A stretch of 64,000 nt of DNA from Diphasiastrum complanatum (taxonomy: Eukaryota; Streptophyta; Lycopodiopsida; Lycopodiales; Lycopodiaceae), in NCBI GenBank assembly GCA_029204225.1, contig CM055095.1, positions 20,203,348-20,267,347 of the forward strand, given 5' to 3'. Below are positions 35,094 to 47,080 of this stretch, piece by piece (the stretch's first letter is position 1; each line of letters begins with the position of its first letter). The notes beneath the pieces are model-generated. The model worked only from the letters and a program-made list of their open reading frames with translations, was not told where the DNA came from and made no database searches. Position numbers and translations under genes: made by a program.

Positions 35094-35127
<34 letters not shown>
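35094..35127. repeat. (CA)n microsatellite
   Basis: An uninterrupted (AC)n run of about 34 bp, in the same probable intron of the CACTA gene. Confidence 0.9.
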
Positions 35128-35130
<3 letters not shown>

Positions 35131-36169
35131 TTCGAAACATTGCATGTACATAATTTAATTTTGTGTTTTGAAAATTGATTTTGTTGTATCACGGAACATT
35201 TTAGTGTCATGAATTATCTCGTGATCCTGAAGCGGACGAAATTTTTCGAGCTGCTTACACATCTCGAACTGGAGAGTTAGATCTTTAATACATCGCTAAA
35301 CAACAAGATTTACTATGATAATTATATTTTTATATTTTAATTTCATTTATTTTCTATTTGATTTTAAACATTCATTGAAAATAATATATTTTTTAGGTGG
35401 AGGCTGCCAATACTAGAATCGAAGATCTTTTTGACAGCACTAGCAAAGGATACGCTCGTGGTTATGGATTGAGAGTCACCATTAAACAACAAAATGTACA
35501 CATAGGTGAAGCTGTGAATGGTTTCACACTTTGGCCATTTCGTTTTATTTTGCCTTACCATGTTTAAATTGATATTTTCTATTCATTGAATTGTGTAAAA
35601 GACAATAACATTTGCTTTGAAATTACAAAGCTCATTTATTTTCTTTTATCTTATATAAAATTTAGTGTCATTTATAAAATATGGATAATATTTTTATTAA
35701 TTTTTAGATCTTAGATGAGTATTCTATAATATGTTGGGTTGTATCATAATACCATTTAGTGTGAAATATTTTTGAAATATATGAAAACATTCAACATTTT
35801 GCTTGTAGTTTAATGTGTTTAATTTACAACATTTATTTCTTATACATTATTATAAAAATACTTAGCATGATACCAATGTGAGTTGTTATATTGTATCAAT
35901 TTTATATGAGATCTTGTGAAATGTTAAAAAAAAATTATTTTGATCCAACATTCAAATTTCTATTTTTTTAATCAATTGTTACAAATCATTCTCTCATTTA
36001 TTTTTACTTTTTATGATAATTGTTTTTGCATAGATGAATTCATCTGCAATTTTTTTTATTTGTTATGTTATTTTTTTGACATGGACAACTCATATGCAAA
36101 TTTTATAGATTTTGTTTTGAAATCTTTCTAAAAGTTCATCAACTTGTTAAAAGAGGAGAGAGAATTAAA

Positions 36170-36700
36170 TACTTGCCCCTTCTTATTGTAGGAGCAGCAG
36201 GTAAAAACTTATCCTTATTCAAATAAGAGTGAAAAAAACTTGCCCCTCCTTGTTGTATGAGGGGTAAACCCTAAAACCCACATTTCCTTGTTAAGAACCC
36301 GCCCCTCCTTGTTGAAGGAGCCCCTCCCCTCCTTTGTGTAGGAGGGGCGGGTTTTTCCCCTCCCCTCATTGTTGAAAGAGGGGTAGAACAAAACCCGCCT
36401 CTCTTTTGTGTAGGAGGGGTGGGAAAAAACCCGTCCCTCCTTGTTGTAGGAGGGGCAGGGTTTTTCCCGCTCCTCCTTGTTGTAGAAAGGGTGGAAAAAA
36501 AACCCATCCCTCCTTGTTGTAGGAGGGGCGTGAAAAATCCCGCCTTTCTTTGTTGGAGGGGTGGCGACCCTTGTTGTAGGAAGGGCGGGAAAAACCCCGC
36601 CCCTCTTTGTTGAAAAAGGGGCGGGAAAAAACCCGCCCCTAATTCAGGGGCACATTTAGGGGCAGCCATCAGGGGCGGGTTTTGGCCGCCCCTTCTAAGG
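36170..36700. repeat. Array of GC-rich hairpin repeats (CACTA subterminal repeats)
   Basis: About a dozen diverged units follow one another roughly every 35 bp. The type is cccgcccctccttgttgtag followed by gaggggcggg: a stem of CCCGCCCCTCC and GGAGGGGCGGG around a TTGTTGTA loop, with runs of T or A between units. The composition is far from the AT-rich neighbours. Subterminal repeat arrays next to the terminus are typical of CACTA transposons, where transposase binds. The array ends against a TAGTG terminus at 36711-36715. Confidence 0.8.
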
Positions 36701-36715
36701 GCTTTTGGGGTAGTG
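36697..36715. mobile_element. Right terminus of the CACTA element
   Basis: The sequence aagggcttttggggtagtg reads on the minus strand as CACTACCCCAAAAGCCCTT, the expected start of a CACTA terminal inverted repeat. It lies directly outside the hairpin array and downstream of the transposase_24 gene. The matching left terminus was not found in the window, and the 3-bp duplication (tat after the end) cannot be checked. Confidence 0.65.
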
Positions 36716-38547
36716 TATGGTGCCAAACACATGCATAGGCACATGGCACCTCAGTGTTACTACTTTGTGCTAATTATGCTTGATATCTTCAATGGTTGAG
36801 GTATATGTAATCTATTTATTGACAAGAAGAGTAGACAGTGTACATAAAACTTTGTGGCTCAAATATTAATATCAAATGTACAAATTAGTCATGCAAGAGA
36901 AATTGAGAAACTAAGAATGTAAGAAGGGACTACATCAACTAGCAGTTTAGCATAGAATCCCAATACTTTCTATTTCAAAATGCTACTTTCATTTTGACCT
37001 TTTTCAGAGAGATAATATTTAGAAATTTGATATTGTATAAGTTGAGGAGGATCAAGTAATGACAAATGTTACTCAAGATACTATTTCCATCATTTGGCCT
37101 TTATATATCTTTTAGGAATTATTCTCCGAGTATCTAGGTATGATACATAATAGCTATGAAAGTTTGTTGTGCATTTAGTTACCTTGTTCTTTCTTTGTTT
37201 GAATTTGCATAAGAAGATTTGGAAGACGATGAGAAGAAAAAGAAAGAAAAATTTGATGAAGAGTTGATTAATGTTCTTCCTTCAAACTTCTATTTAGAAA
37301 TGTTGTCTACAACCATTAATACACTATGAGTGGGTCGTAACACCCATCCAATCTGTGAGCACGTTTTTTTCTCTTTTTGTTGTTTATCTCTCTTGGATTA
37401 CCTCTGTTGTTAAGGTTCTTTGTGATTATTCTTCTTATTAGAACATTTACAGAGCAGAAGCAATATTCAAGGATGCATTACGTATTTCCCAGCCTGTCAG
37501 TGGGCAACTAAAATCCGATACTCAGCTACATGCATACACTAGCCATGCAACCATCTACAGCTCAAGCGGATTAGCATTCAGCACAGAGAGCGATCCTACT
37601 ACTAACTACTGAATCAAAGAATAATCAAAAACTAGATTAGCTACTGAAACTAAAACCAGATTCAAGAAACAAGAAACAAGATTCCTAACAACATTTAACA
37701 ATCTAGGAATCAAGAAACACACATTACTTGATGCCTAAATTATCCAAGAACATCAAGAACTAGAATGTCAAGACTATGCAAGATTTACACCACATTTCTA
37801 GCCTCTATAGTTTACTTGAATACTGATTTCTACAAGATTCCACAAGCAAGAATTGAAGCTAATCCACAACTAAGCAAAAACAAGAAACAAGAATCTAGTT
37901 AATCCACAAGCAAGGAATCAAGCATGCTCATAGAATATCACTCAAGATCATTGCCATGAACAAGGAGCTTAGTGATCTTCAAGAACTCGTGGAGGATCCT
38001 CTTTATTAGCTCAAGAGAACTTGAAAATATAATCAAAGCTCCCTCACAAGAGAGGGGGGCCCTTAAATAAGCAAGAAGGTTGCCCATGTGGAGCCCATGT
38101 GGCAATTTCACTAAATTAGAAATTACATGTGGAATTTGCCCTTCCACTAGAGGTCACCATCAAAAGGTGGCTCACTCTTACTATTTTAAGGGGGGTCTAC
38201 ATTTATTACAACTATTTAAGAAAATGTTACTAGCTCTTACATGGTCATTCCTTCTTTGGGATACACCATGTAGGCTCACATAGTCAATCACTATCTTCCT
38301 AGCTAGTATTTCCTCGGCGCTCATGCTCGACTCTCAGCCTCTTCTGCTCTCTTCCTTCTGAGACCTCCTCGGTCATGGGTGAGAGATAACTTATGTCTTC
38401 AGCTTGGCTCGACACTAGATAATCGGCTAACATAATCCACCCCTAATCTGTTGTTGGACCCACTGCAACACCGGTGATGTCTTCCGCTTGGCACTTGGAA
38501 AAGCATGGATTTCGTTCGCTTTCGTAAAACCAGGTGCTTATTATCCG
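36716..38547. other. Non-coding stretch, possible leftward LTR at about 37.5-38.4 kb
   Basis: No ORF is supported. At 37920-38070, read on the minus strand, the order is a tatttaaggg TATA-like box, a leader with ctctcttgtgagggagc, then caagttctcttgagctaataaag, which looks like the promoter and R region of an LTR. This would fit a 3' LTR for the leftward ORF at 38.5-42 kb. The second LTR copy was not found, so this stays tentative. Confidence 0.35.
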
Positions 38548-41500
38548 CAAAATTTATTTGCCAAAATTGGAAGTCCCTCAATTGGCCGCTATATACCAGC
38601 CCTCTTGAGCACTTCTTGTGAATCATGTTTGCCTCGCCGTCGCGCCGTCTGCTTTCGCTCGTTCATCTTCTGGCCCAGGGCTTCAAAAACTTGGAAGCGG
38701 AGCTTACTTCTGAAATTAAGGGGCCCCAAATATTCACTTATTTTTTCTACGAAGCCCATTTCCTGCCAGTCTTCCACCATGGTCACATAGCGTGACGACA
38801 TGAAGGCCGCTCTATAGTATAGCCTGGCCATCATCTCATGGTCTTCTTCTGACTGGAGGGCTGTGTTTGGGCTGATCCTAATGGGATCCAAACCTCAATC
38901 CCAGAAACACTCTTGCTGCATCAGGAAGGCCATGGATCTGCAATACTCGGCACTTTTCTGCACGCAGAGATCGGCACTTGACTTGTATTTGTGCCCGAAG
39001 TCTAGTAATTGTAGCCTCAGATCATTCGAGGAGGTTCTCTCTGTAATTTTCGGAATGATTGGCTAGTTTACTAGCTCCACTTGAGGCTTTTCCACCGGCC
39101 ACGGGTTTCTGCGTTTGAGCGGCATGTAAAAAGGATCCACTCGCTTCCATGCCGGTGCCCTCAAATATTCTTGGAGTCACATGCTATGCTTCAGGACTTT
39201 GCTCCGCCATTCTGGCTGCAGTTCTAGTGTGGCAATGATCTCGGCCCTGGTGGAGTATTGGCTTTGATCGATGTCTTATTTGGTGCCCCTCATATTGGGA
39301 GGGTATTTTCTTTCAAATTGCTCTGATTCCCTTGTATCAGCCAGTTTACTTCTAGGCCGGGTAGGGGAAGTTGTCCTACGCGGCTGGGGCGGCCTTGCCA
39401 GATAATCATCAAGGTCCTTGGTGCCCGTGTCTTTTGCTTTTGCTCGCTCGCTTGTCGACGGCTCATCTGCACCCATGTCTGGCCTGGGCAAGAATTTTCT
39501 TGTCTCCGGTTGGTCAGCCCCTAAGTCATCATCGGCTCCAATGTCTGTGTTAGTTTCCGGAAGGTCAGGGATGGAGTGATTTGGGGAGAGAGGTGCAGGG
39601 GTGAACGATTTAGGAGGAGGTGGAAATAATAGTTATACGTAGCACCGGGGGAGTGGAGTTGTTGGAGGAACTCGTCCCGTTGGGCTTTGTGGGTGTCAGT
39701 TGGACCTTTTGATGGGCCCATTATTTGACTAGGAGGTGATGAAGAAAGAGGAGATGGAAGAATTCGGTAAGTTGGAATGAATGTTTCAGAGAAATTAAAT
39801 GCGGAGTAGGAGGAAGGGTTAAAGGTGGGAGGGGGTCGGAAAAAGCTCATGGAAGCAGCATCGGCTCTCTGGCCATCCGATCTTGAGCTACCGTCTGATC
39901 GGTGGGTTTGCCCATCCTGATTCCCTGCTCCATCATTTCCATCATCGTCCCGTGGCTTCGTTACGTGAGCACCTGCTTGGGCCTTACACGCCGTGTCCCA
40001 TAATTGGTTCACCTTGTCCAAGACTTGCTGTAGGGCCTTCGTTGTTTCTTCCAGCTGCTTCTAGGACTCTAGGATGATCTTTTTATCGACCTCTCGCTCT
40101 TGGATCAGCCTTATGTATTTCTCCATCCGGATGGCTGAGGCCTGTGGGGCCTGGATTTGAATGTCCTCAGGCTTGACTGGAGGAGCATTGACTGTCATTG
40201 CACCCGACGATCCGTCTCGTATGTGGTCGATTTGGACCATCTGGTGCTTCAGTTGCTGCTGGACCTCTTCCAAGGTGGTTTTCTGTCCTGCCATCACGGA
40301 TCTGCTTTCTACTGCCTCTTTTTCTTTTTCTTTGGCCATCCTTTGATATCGCGCAATCTCTTGGTCTTGATGTTGGACCTTTCTCTCTAGAACTTGATGT
40401 TGGCTCACCAACCAATGCATGTGGTAGCTCGTTTCGGATAGGCCAATCATTGAGCGTTTGGCTGCTTCAATGAGCTTTTCAGGGTTAGAGAGGGTTGGGT
40501 ACTGATCTGGGGTGTGGGATGGTGAGGCTAAACCAAAAAATAGGCATGGTGTTAGAACTGAAGATGGAAGTGGAGGTGGAGGTGGAGGTGTCTGACTTAT
40601 TCCTGGCTGCTTCCCCTTTTCTGGTTCGTCGTCGCTTATCTCCATCAGGTCCGCAGCATCAAAATACTGAGATGTGTCCAATATGTGGACTTGCTGGGCC
40701 TGTGATTGTTGATCTTGTGACTGTTGGGCTGCTCCCATGTCTTGGGGACTGGATATCGCCACTCCCCCCCAACAAAAAGAAAAACTTGTGCCAATGGTGA
40801 TGTTGGTGGCGTTGGCATTGTAATCAGTGTGGGTGGGGTGGTGGCCTCATCTGGCTGACTTGGGACTTGAGGTATTGTCGTGTCAGGTGCCAGTGTGGAT
40901 GTAGTTGCTCCATCACCCCCGTCGATGACATGTGAGGGTGACGAGTGTTGCTGTGATGCTGTGGACGAGCTGCCACCATCTGACGTGGAACCATGTGAAA
41001 TTGATCCCACCGGTGATGTGCTCCAAGCTTGAAGCTTCTCTTGTCTTTGTTGTTGTCGTGTACCTGGCAACTGAGCCCTTGAGGTATCTGCATGTTGAGC
41101 TCCGGAGGTTGAAGCTGCTTGTGGATTTTGGGGTGGGCTTCTTGGCTTGTGTACCAAAGGGAGGATACTGGTGTTGGCTGGTTTGGCCTGGGACCCCGAT
41201 GGTGAAGTTGTCCTTGCACGCTTGGGCTTCTTGTATTCAACGGGAATATCCCATGCCTTGTCCGCAAGCTACAGTTGTTGTTGGAGCTTTGGCCCATTTT
41301 GTACTTGATGCAGAGTGATATCTGTCATCAGATATCCTAATATCGTGATAGGCTGCTTGTGCTTAATGCACTCATGAAGACAATTCGAAGCAAACTGTGC
41401 CCAATCATAGAGGTTCCGGACATGCAATCGTGAGTTTGCCATCATGTGAAACAGGGACATGGATACCCTCAGCACTTTCATTCGAGGCTTCTGTGTGCAT

Positions 41501-41961
41501 CTGGTGAGATATGCACATGCTGCTTGAAGTTGTTTGTCGTTGATTGCTTCTAGCCTGTACCCATCCTTGTTCTTCCACTTGGTCACAGAGGGATCAATAT
41601 ATTTGAAATATGCCGTTTGCTCTATCTTCTGGAGTGTCCTTGTGACAGTGTTTGGCCCTCATGGGAAACCATAAGGTTGCAAGTCAGCTACCGCAAAGGA
41701 TACATTATAGACATAATTCCGGATAGGGAGAACTATGATCTGACATGATCTTGCCATGGTATGATAATTGGCATATGCCATGTGTACTAGATAGGGGCTT
41801 TGATAACTTGTCAAGACAGGGATCTGAAATTCGATTTCCTTGAAGAAGGACTCTGCCTGCTGGTACCAGGTCTACATCTCTATAAGGTCAAGCTTGCACA
41901 GCTAGATGTCGAGCTTGCTTGCTTCAGAATCATCTGAACTGGAACTGGGGTTGGACGACAT
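38548..41961 (-). pseudogene. Long unrecognised ORF (retroelement accessory protein), broken
   Basis: Read leftward from ATG 41961 (MSSNPSSSSDDSEASKLDI). The first part (41961-41270) carries IEQTAYFKYIDPSVTKWKNK, LHVRNLYDWAQFASNCLHEC and ILGYLMTDITLHQVQNG, interrupted by stops at about 41905, 41875 and 41660. Then come a Ser/Thr/Pro/Gln-rich linker (41157-40645), a coiled-coil segment (HQVLERKVQHQDQEIARYQR and on, 40762-40061), a second low-complexity part (40021-39276), and a helical end (39060-38548, MARLYYRAAFMSSRYVTMVE). It was about 1,100 codons long. I recognise no family. Its place downstream of a gypsy pol, in the same direction, suggests an extra retroelement ORF, or the gag-like ORF of a separate non-autonomous element. 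Confidence 0.45.
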
Positions 41962-41989
41962 GGTTGGAAAATGGAAGAAGGAAAAATTG

Positions 41990-42400
41990 CTTCGGTTGAG
42001 AGCTGAGACAGTGGAAAGGGCATCGGTTGACATGTGAAGGGTTGGGCTCCGGTTGAAGTCTGATGGAGTGGCTTCAGTTGAGATCTGAAGGGTTAGGCTC
42101 CGGTTGAGATCTGATGGAGTGGCTTCGGTTGAGATGTGAAGGGTTGGGCTCCGGTTGAGATCTGCTGGAGTGGCTTCGGTTGAGGTGTGAAGGGTTGGGC
42201 TCCGGTTGAGATTTGATGGAGTGGCTTCGGTTGAGATGGGAAAGGAGGACTTCGGTCGAGTGTTGAAGGAGGGGCTCCGGTTGAGATTTGATGGAGTGGC
42301 TTCGGTTGAGATGGGAAAGGAGGACTTCGGTCGAGTGTTGAAGGAGGGGGCTCCGGTTGAGATGGGAAGTGGCGGTGCAGAATGGTTCGGAAAGTGTGGG
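41990..42400. repeat. Minisatellite, about 50-bp unit
   Basis: Repeats of a two-part unit (gggctccggttgagatctga, then tggagtggcttcggttgaga with tgtgaa or tgggaa) run for about eight copies, directly upstream of the start of the leftward ORF at 41961. The shared word cggttgagat links it to the 25-bp minisatellite at 42.96-43.63 kb. Confidence 0.8.
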
Positions 42401-42959
42401 GGAAGGGATGTATGAACGAGTTTGGAAAGGGAGTTATGTGGAAGATGGCTGTGTTGGTGTGGGTGATGAAGTAAAGGTGGGTGAACAGAGTGAGGTCGAG
42501 TTAAGAAGATGGCGAGTGGAATAGGAGGAAGTGGAGGTGTTTGACAATGGTTTTAATGTTATGGATGTGTATCTTTTAGGGATGAAGCAGGTTGAGGGTG
42601 TATGGTTTGTGATTGTGATTGTATGATGTTCAATAGTGTGACAGGTGCTTGTGTGACACTACCCCTCAGCATGCGAAACTTGAGATATAAGGTATTCTGC
42701 CGGCGACGTTTGTGTTGAAGGTTTCGGTGATGGCGCTCACAAGGGAGTGATACCGATGGTGAGATGGTGTGAAGATGATGACGGACAGATTGAATAGTCG
42801 AGCGCCAGGAGCGGTGTCAAGAGCAGGAAGATCGCCGCAGATCGTCGCCAAAAAATGCTTTAGCTTTGCACTTCGCTGAGGTGCGAATGGCTTCGGTGAG
42901 AGGGCATTTATTGCCGCCGTCGTCTGGTTGCAAGGGAGATGGGACGTGCCAGTTTGTAA

Positions 42960-43635
42960 AATTCGAATGTATGTCCTCCGGTCGAGATTCGAAATGACTG
43001 CTCTAGTTGAGATCTCATATAACTGCTCCGGTCGAGATTCGAAGGAAGGCTTTGGTCGAGATTCGAAGGAAGGCTTGAGATCTGAAGGAACTGCTTCGGT
43101 CGAGATTTGATAGAACCGCTTCGGTCGAGATCTGACGGAAGGCTCCGATTGAGATCTGAAGGAACTGCTCCGGTCGAGATCTGAAGGAACTGCTTAGGTT
43201 GAGATCTCACAGAATTGCTTCGGTCAAGATTTGACAGAACCGCATCGGTCGAGATCTGAAGGAAGGCTCCAATCGAGATATGAAGGAACTGCTTCGGTTG
43301 AGATCTCACAGAACTGCTTCGGTCGAGATTTGACAGGATCGCTTCGGTCAAGATCTGAAGGAAGGCTCCGGTCGAGATCTGAAGGAACTACTTCGGTCAA
43401 GATCTGAAGGAAGGCTCCGGTCGAGATCTGAAGGAACTGCTTTGGTCGAGATCTGAAGGAACTGCTTCGGTCGAGATCTGAAGGAAGTGCTTCGGTCGCG
43501 ATCTGAAGGAAGGCTCCGATCAAGATCTGAAGGAACTGCTCCGATCGAGATCTGAAGGAACTGCTTCGGTCGAGATTTGACAGAACCGCTTTGGTCGAGA
43601 TCTGACAGAGGCACTTCGGTTGAGATTTGAGAAAA
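42960..43635. repeat. Minisatellite, about 25-bp unit
   Basis: About 25 diverged copies of ctgcttcggtcgagatctga plus aggaa lie head to tail. Because the unit is close to 24-25 bp and has few stops, repetitive frames are open on the minus strand (SDLDRSLPSDLDRS, RPKQFLQIST). I treat these as by-products and not genes. The array lies between the gypsy pol end (44030) and the extra ORF. Confidence 0.85.
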
Positions 43636-44029
43636 ATCTCATGATGCATAAATGGATCTGTTTGCTAAAGTGAAGAACTCCAAGGAAAATAGGACTGTAG
43701 CTCAGAGTAGAAGTTCTTATAAAAGAGGTGTATCTCCAGGAATGTTGGTTACCCTGAGATACCAGTGAGACAGAGATGAGGTGGCCGAAGTGTGAGAATG
43801 ATTTCCTAAGATGTAGACTATCAGTTGTCGATCTAGAACACCCATGACCCATGAGTATGAACAGAAGAAAAAAAAAATGCATAGAATGTACATAAGTAAT
43901 GATATGAAGTATAAACAAGGAACGAGGTGAACAATAAGCGAGATGTACAAGGAAAGGAATAAAATAATATTAAAAACCCTTTTTGTTTTTATATATTTTT
44001 TTATTTTTATTTTTTCAAGAGAAAAGATC

Positions 44030-45272
44030 CTAAATTGGGTCAGCAAAGAACAACTCTTCGTAGTACCATCGTAGACGACCACCGTTTACGACAATGTCTA
44101 GGAGTGTCCCGTCAAGTGTTTGTAACTGGACTACACCATTAGGAAATAGGGTCATCTAAATGTAGATTTTTATTGTGCAGGTGATGGTCATGCCAGGCTT
44201 TTTGGCGTCGTTTGTTAACTAATTGTGCGTGATAAGATATTAGTCTTGTCTCGCATAACTGTGCTAACGTAAATAGCCTGGTTTTGACTTGTTGTTCGAT
44301 TGAAGCTTTTCCACAGAGATCTGTTGAAAAAGACTCTGTAACTCTTACTGAAGGTACTAAGAATTCTATGGGCATTACTGCTTCTTGACCGTATACTAAG
44401 TGGAAAGGGGTTACCCACCTAGTGGCTTTCTTTGGGGTGGTGCGGTAAGCCCAAATAGCTGAGAAAAGTTTTGTTTCCCAATCAGAGTGACTGGTTTCAA
44501 CTATCTTGGTTAGAATTTTACAGATCGTCTTGTTAGTTGATTCAACCTAGCCATTACACCTAGGATAGTACGGTGTACTTTTTCTGTGAACGACAAGGTA
44601 ATGGCATAGGAGATTATCAATGACAGCATTTAAAAAATGCGTGTCGCGATCACTAACAAGGTCAATGGGATAGCCAAAACGGGTAATAATGTTTTCGTAA
44701 AGAAAACGTGCAACTGTTTTTGCGTTGGCGTCCTTCATTGCTCGGGCCTCTACCCACTTATTGGCGTAATCTGTGGCTATGAGGATGTATCGAGCTTGGG
44801 TATGTTTCACTGCTGGACTGATGGGTCCAACAAAGTCAATCTTCCACTTATGGAAGGCTTCGCCTTCTATAATGGGAGTCAATGGTGTGAAGTCTACTTT
44901 GGTATTTTTCTTTGCTCTTTGACAGACATCACATGCTTTAATGACAACAAATGTGTCTTTAAACAAAGATGGCCACCACAATCCTGCTTGAAGGATAATC
45001 TTTGTTGTGGCTTCAGCAGAAAAGTGGCCACCTCCAATGCCCTCATGAGCCTGGGATATTATCGGTCGTATCTCAAATTCATAGGCACATCGTCGAATAA
45101 TGTCGTCAACGCCCCTTTTGTAGAGTTGTCTCACAATTAACTGAAAGGGTGCTGCTTTTATAAAAAAATTTCTTTTTTTCATTGTACTCAGGCCTTCTTT
45201 TAGTCGGCCTGTTGTGAGGAACTGAGTGATCTCCTCAGCCCATAGGGTGTGGCATCGATCTGAAAAAGGCAT
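44030..45272 (-). pseudogene. Gypsy integrase
   Basis: The leftward frame 45272-44547 carries the H2C2 zinc domain (HEGIGGGHFSAEATTKIILQ, CDVCQRAK), the first catalytic Asp (WKIDFVGPI), the ATDYANKWVEA segment and the second catalytic region (VSDRDTHFLNAV). The YYPRCNG box is followed by a stop exactly where the catalytic Glu segment (VESTN) continues. The C-terminal part runs on in broken frames (AYRTTPKKATRW, VYGQEAVMPIEFLVPSVRV) to LRWYYEELFFADPI and a stop at 44030-44032, where it resembles a complete gypsy integrase end. The element is a recognisable but inactive copy. Confidence 0.85.
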
Positions 45273-46624
45273 GCATCAAGAAGATCATCGTTGACTGGTG
45301 CAGTTGCTTTTTCAGCACTTGGTAGTCTGGAAAGGTGATCCGCCATGAAATGTTGGGACCCTTTCCGAACGACTATACGGAAATTAAATTCCTCCAAAAT
45401 TAGTAGCCATCGAGCTATTCGTCCCGTCTTACAGGACTTATTAATGATATATATGAGTGCTTGACGGTCTGTGTAGAAAGCAAAGGTCTGGCCTAATAAA
45501 TAATGTTGTAGTTGTTGTACCAAATAGACCATTTCCAATGCTTCTCTCTCGGTAGTGGTATAGTTTACTTCAACAGGCACCAGTTGCCTGCTTAAGAAAC
45601 GTATGGGAAAATCCTTGCCATACTCGTCTGGTTGTGCAAGAAGACCCCCAATGGCATACTTACTTGCGTCAGTATGCACATGGAATTCTTTCATGTAATC
45701 TGGCGAGCGGAGTATGGGAGCCGTTGTGAGTGCTGTCTTCAACTCCTCAAAGGCCTTAATTTGTTCTTTGGTCCAGCGAGGATCTACCACAACTAAATAA
45801 ACGAGACGTGCCTTGCCGGCATAATCGATTATAAAGATGCGATAGTAGTTGGTATGACCGAGGAAGACATATACTTCCTTCACTGTTGCAGGTAGGGGCA
45901 TGTCCACGATAACGTTGATTTTTGACGGGTCGGTAGAAATACCATCCTTTGATATTATATGTCTGAGTACAACCCCGTGGGTGACCCATATTTGGCATTT
46001 ATCAGGGTTTAGTGAGATGCCGAACCTACGACAGCGAATGAAGATTTTCTCCAAGGCGTCTAGGTGCGTAGCAGCGGAAGAATGTACACCTAGCTCGTCG
46101 AGATAAATCTCCACGACCCGATGTAACAGATCTTGAAAGGCCAGTTGCATGACCCGTTGGAATGTTGAGGGGGCGTTACATAAGCCAAAAGGCATAACAT
46201 TATAAGCGTAAACGCCACTCTCTGTGGCAAAAGCCATTTTATGTTTATCTTCAGGGGCTATTTGAACAAGGAAATAGCCGCTGAACCCATCCAAGAAGCT
46301 GAAAGCTTCATCTCCTGCCATTTCCTCTAATATTTGGGTTGTTAGGGGCAAGGGAAAATGGTCTTTCTTTGTAACCGCATTAAGGTTCTTGCGGTCAACA
46401 CATATACGAAACTTGCCGTTTTTCTTGGGTACAACCACAATGGGTGATACCCAATCAGTATGGTGGACTTCATAAATGAAGCCATCATTCAACAATTTCT
46501 TAATATCTTCATCAATCTTCTCACGATAGACTGGGTTGTTGTGGTAAGGTTTAGCCCTAACGGGCTCAGCATTGTCTTCTAGAGGAATTCGATGTACTAC
46601 TATTTCAGGGGGAATTCCTTTCAT
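45200..46624 (-). pseudogene. Gypsy reverse transcriptase and RNase H
   Basis: This is a single open stretch of 474 codons read leftward, beginning KGIPPEIVVHRIPLE. RT motifs in order are WVSPIVVVPKKNGKFRICVD, FSFLDGFSGY, FGLCNAPSTFQRVM and the catalytic box, which reads IYLDELGVHS, so the second Asp of YxDD is Glu. RNase H follows (FHVHTDASKYAIGGLLAQ, TTEREALEMVYLVQQLQHYL, YTDRQALIYI), then a chain towards the integrase. Upstream, in another frame (46.6-47.0 kb), DVFAW and related phrases precede it. The Asp-to-Glu change probably reduces or abolishes polymerase activity, although the ORF is otherwise open. Confidence 0.9.
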
Positions 46625-47080
46625 CTCGATATAATTCCATGCAAATACATCCCTGTATTTGCGTAATAAAGTCTATAGGTCAGACAGTTGGGTTGATGAC
46701 AAATGTGCACCAACATGAACTATTCGATCTATGTCCTCGTCAGGATCTTTAAGGTTTAGTGGAATTGTCTTAGCGGGTCCTTCAAAGGAATTGGAACTTG
46801 GTGTAGGTTCCTGATGTGGTTGCGGTAACTGGATAACAACGTCATCCAGTGTAAAGTTTTTGAGTTTCTATGGAAGATCGAAAGGTGGGTTTACAAAATG
46901 TTCTGGGACTTTAGGAATCATTTGAGGTGATTCTTTATCAGACGTGGAAGCTTTGTCGGAGTGTTTAATGTCTGTCCCCTCTGACAAGGGCTTGATTGGC
47001 TGTTTAAGCTTCGCACGCATCTGTATTTGTCACTCGGTTAATTTTGTAGCAATATTGTTATTTTTTTGTAACTGAGGTTT

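Noticed and set aside
36271-36744. Leftward 157-codon frame rich in Gly, Pro and Phe
   Set aside because: It translates the GC-rich hairpin array of the CACTA end, where any frame of the repeat is open.
42908-43649. Long repetitive frames (DLDRS, RPKQFLQIS)
   Set aside because: They are products of the 25-bp minisatellite, open in more than one frame, with no non-repeat domain.
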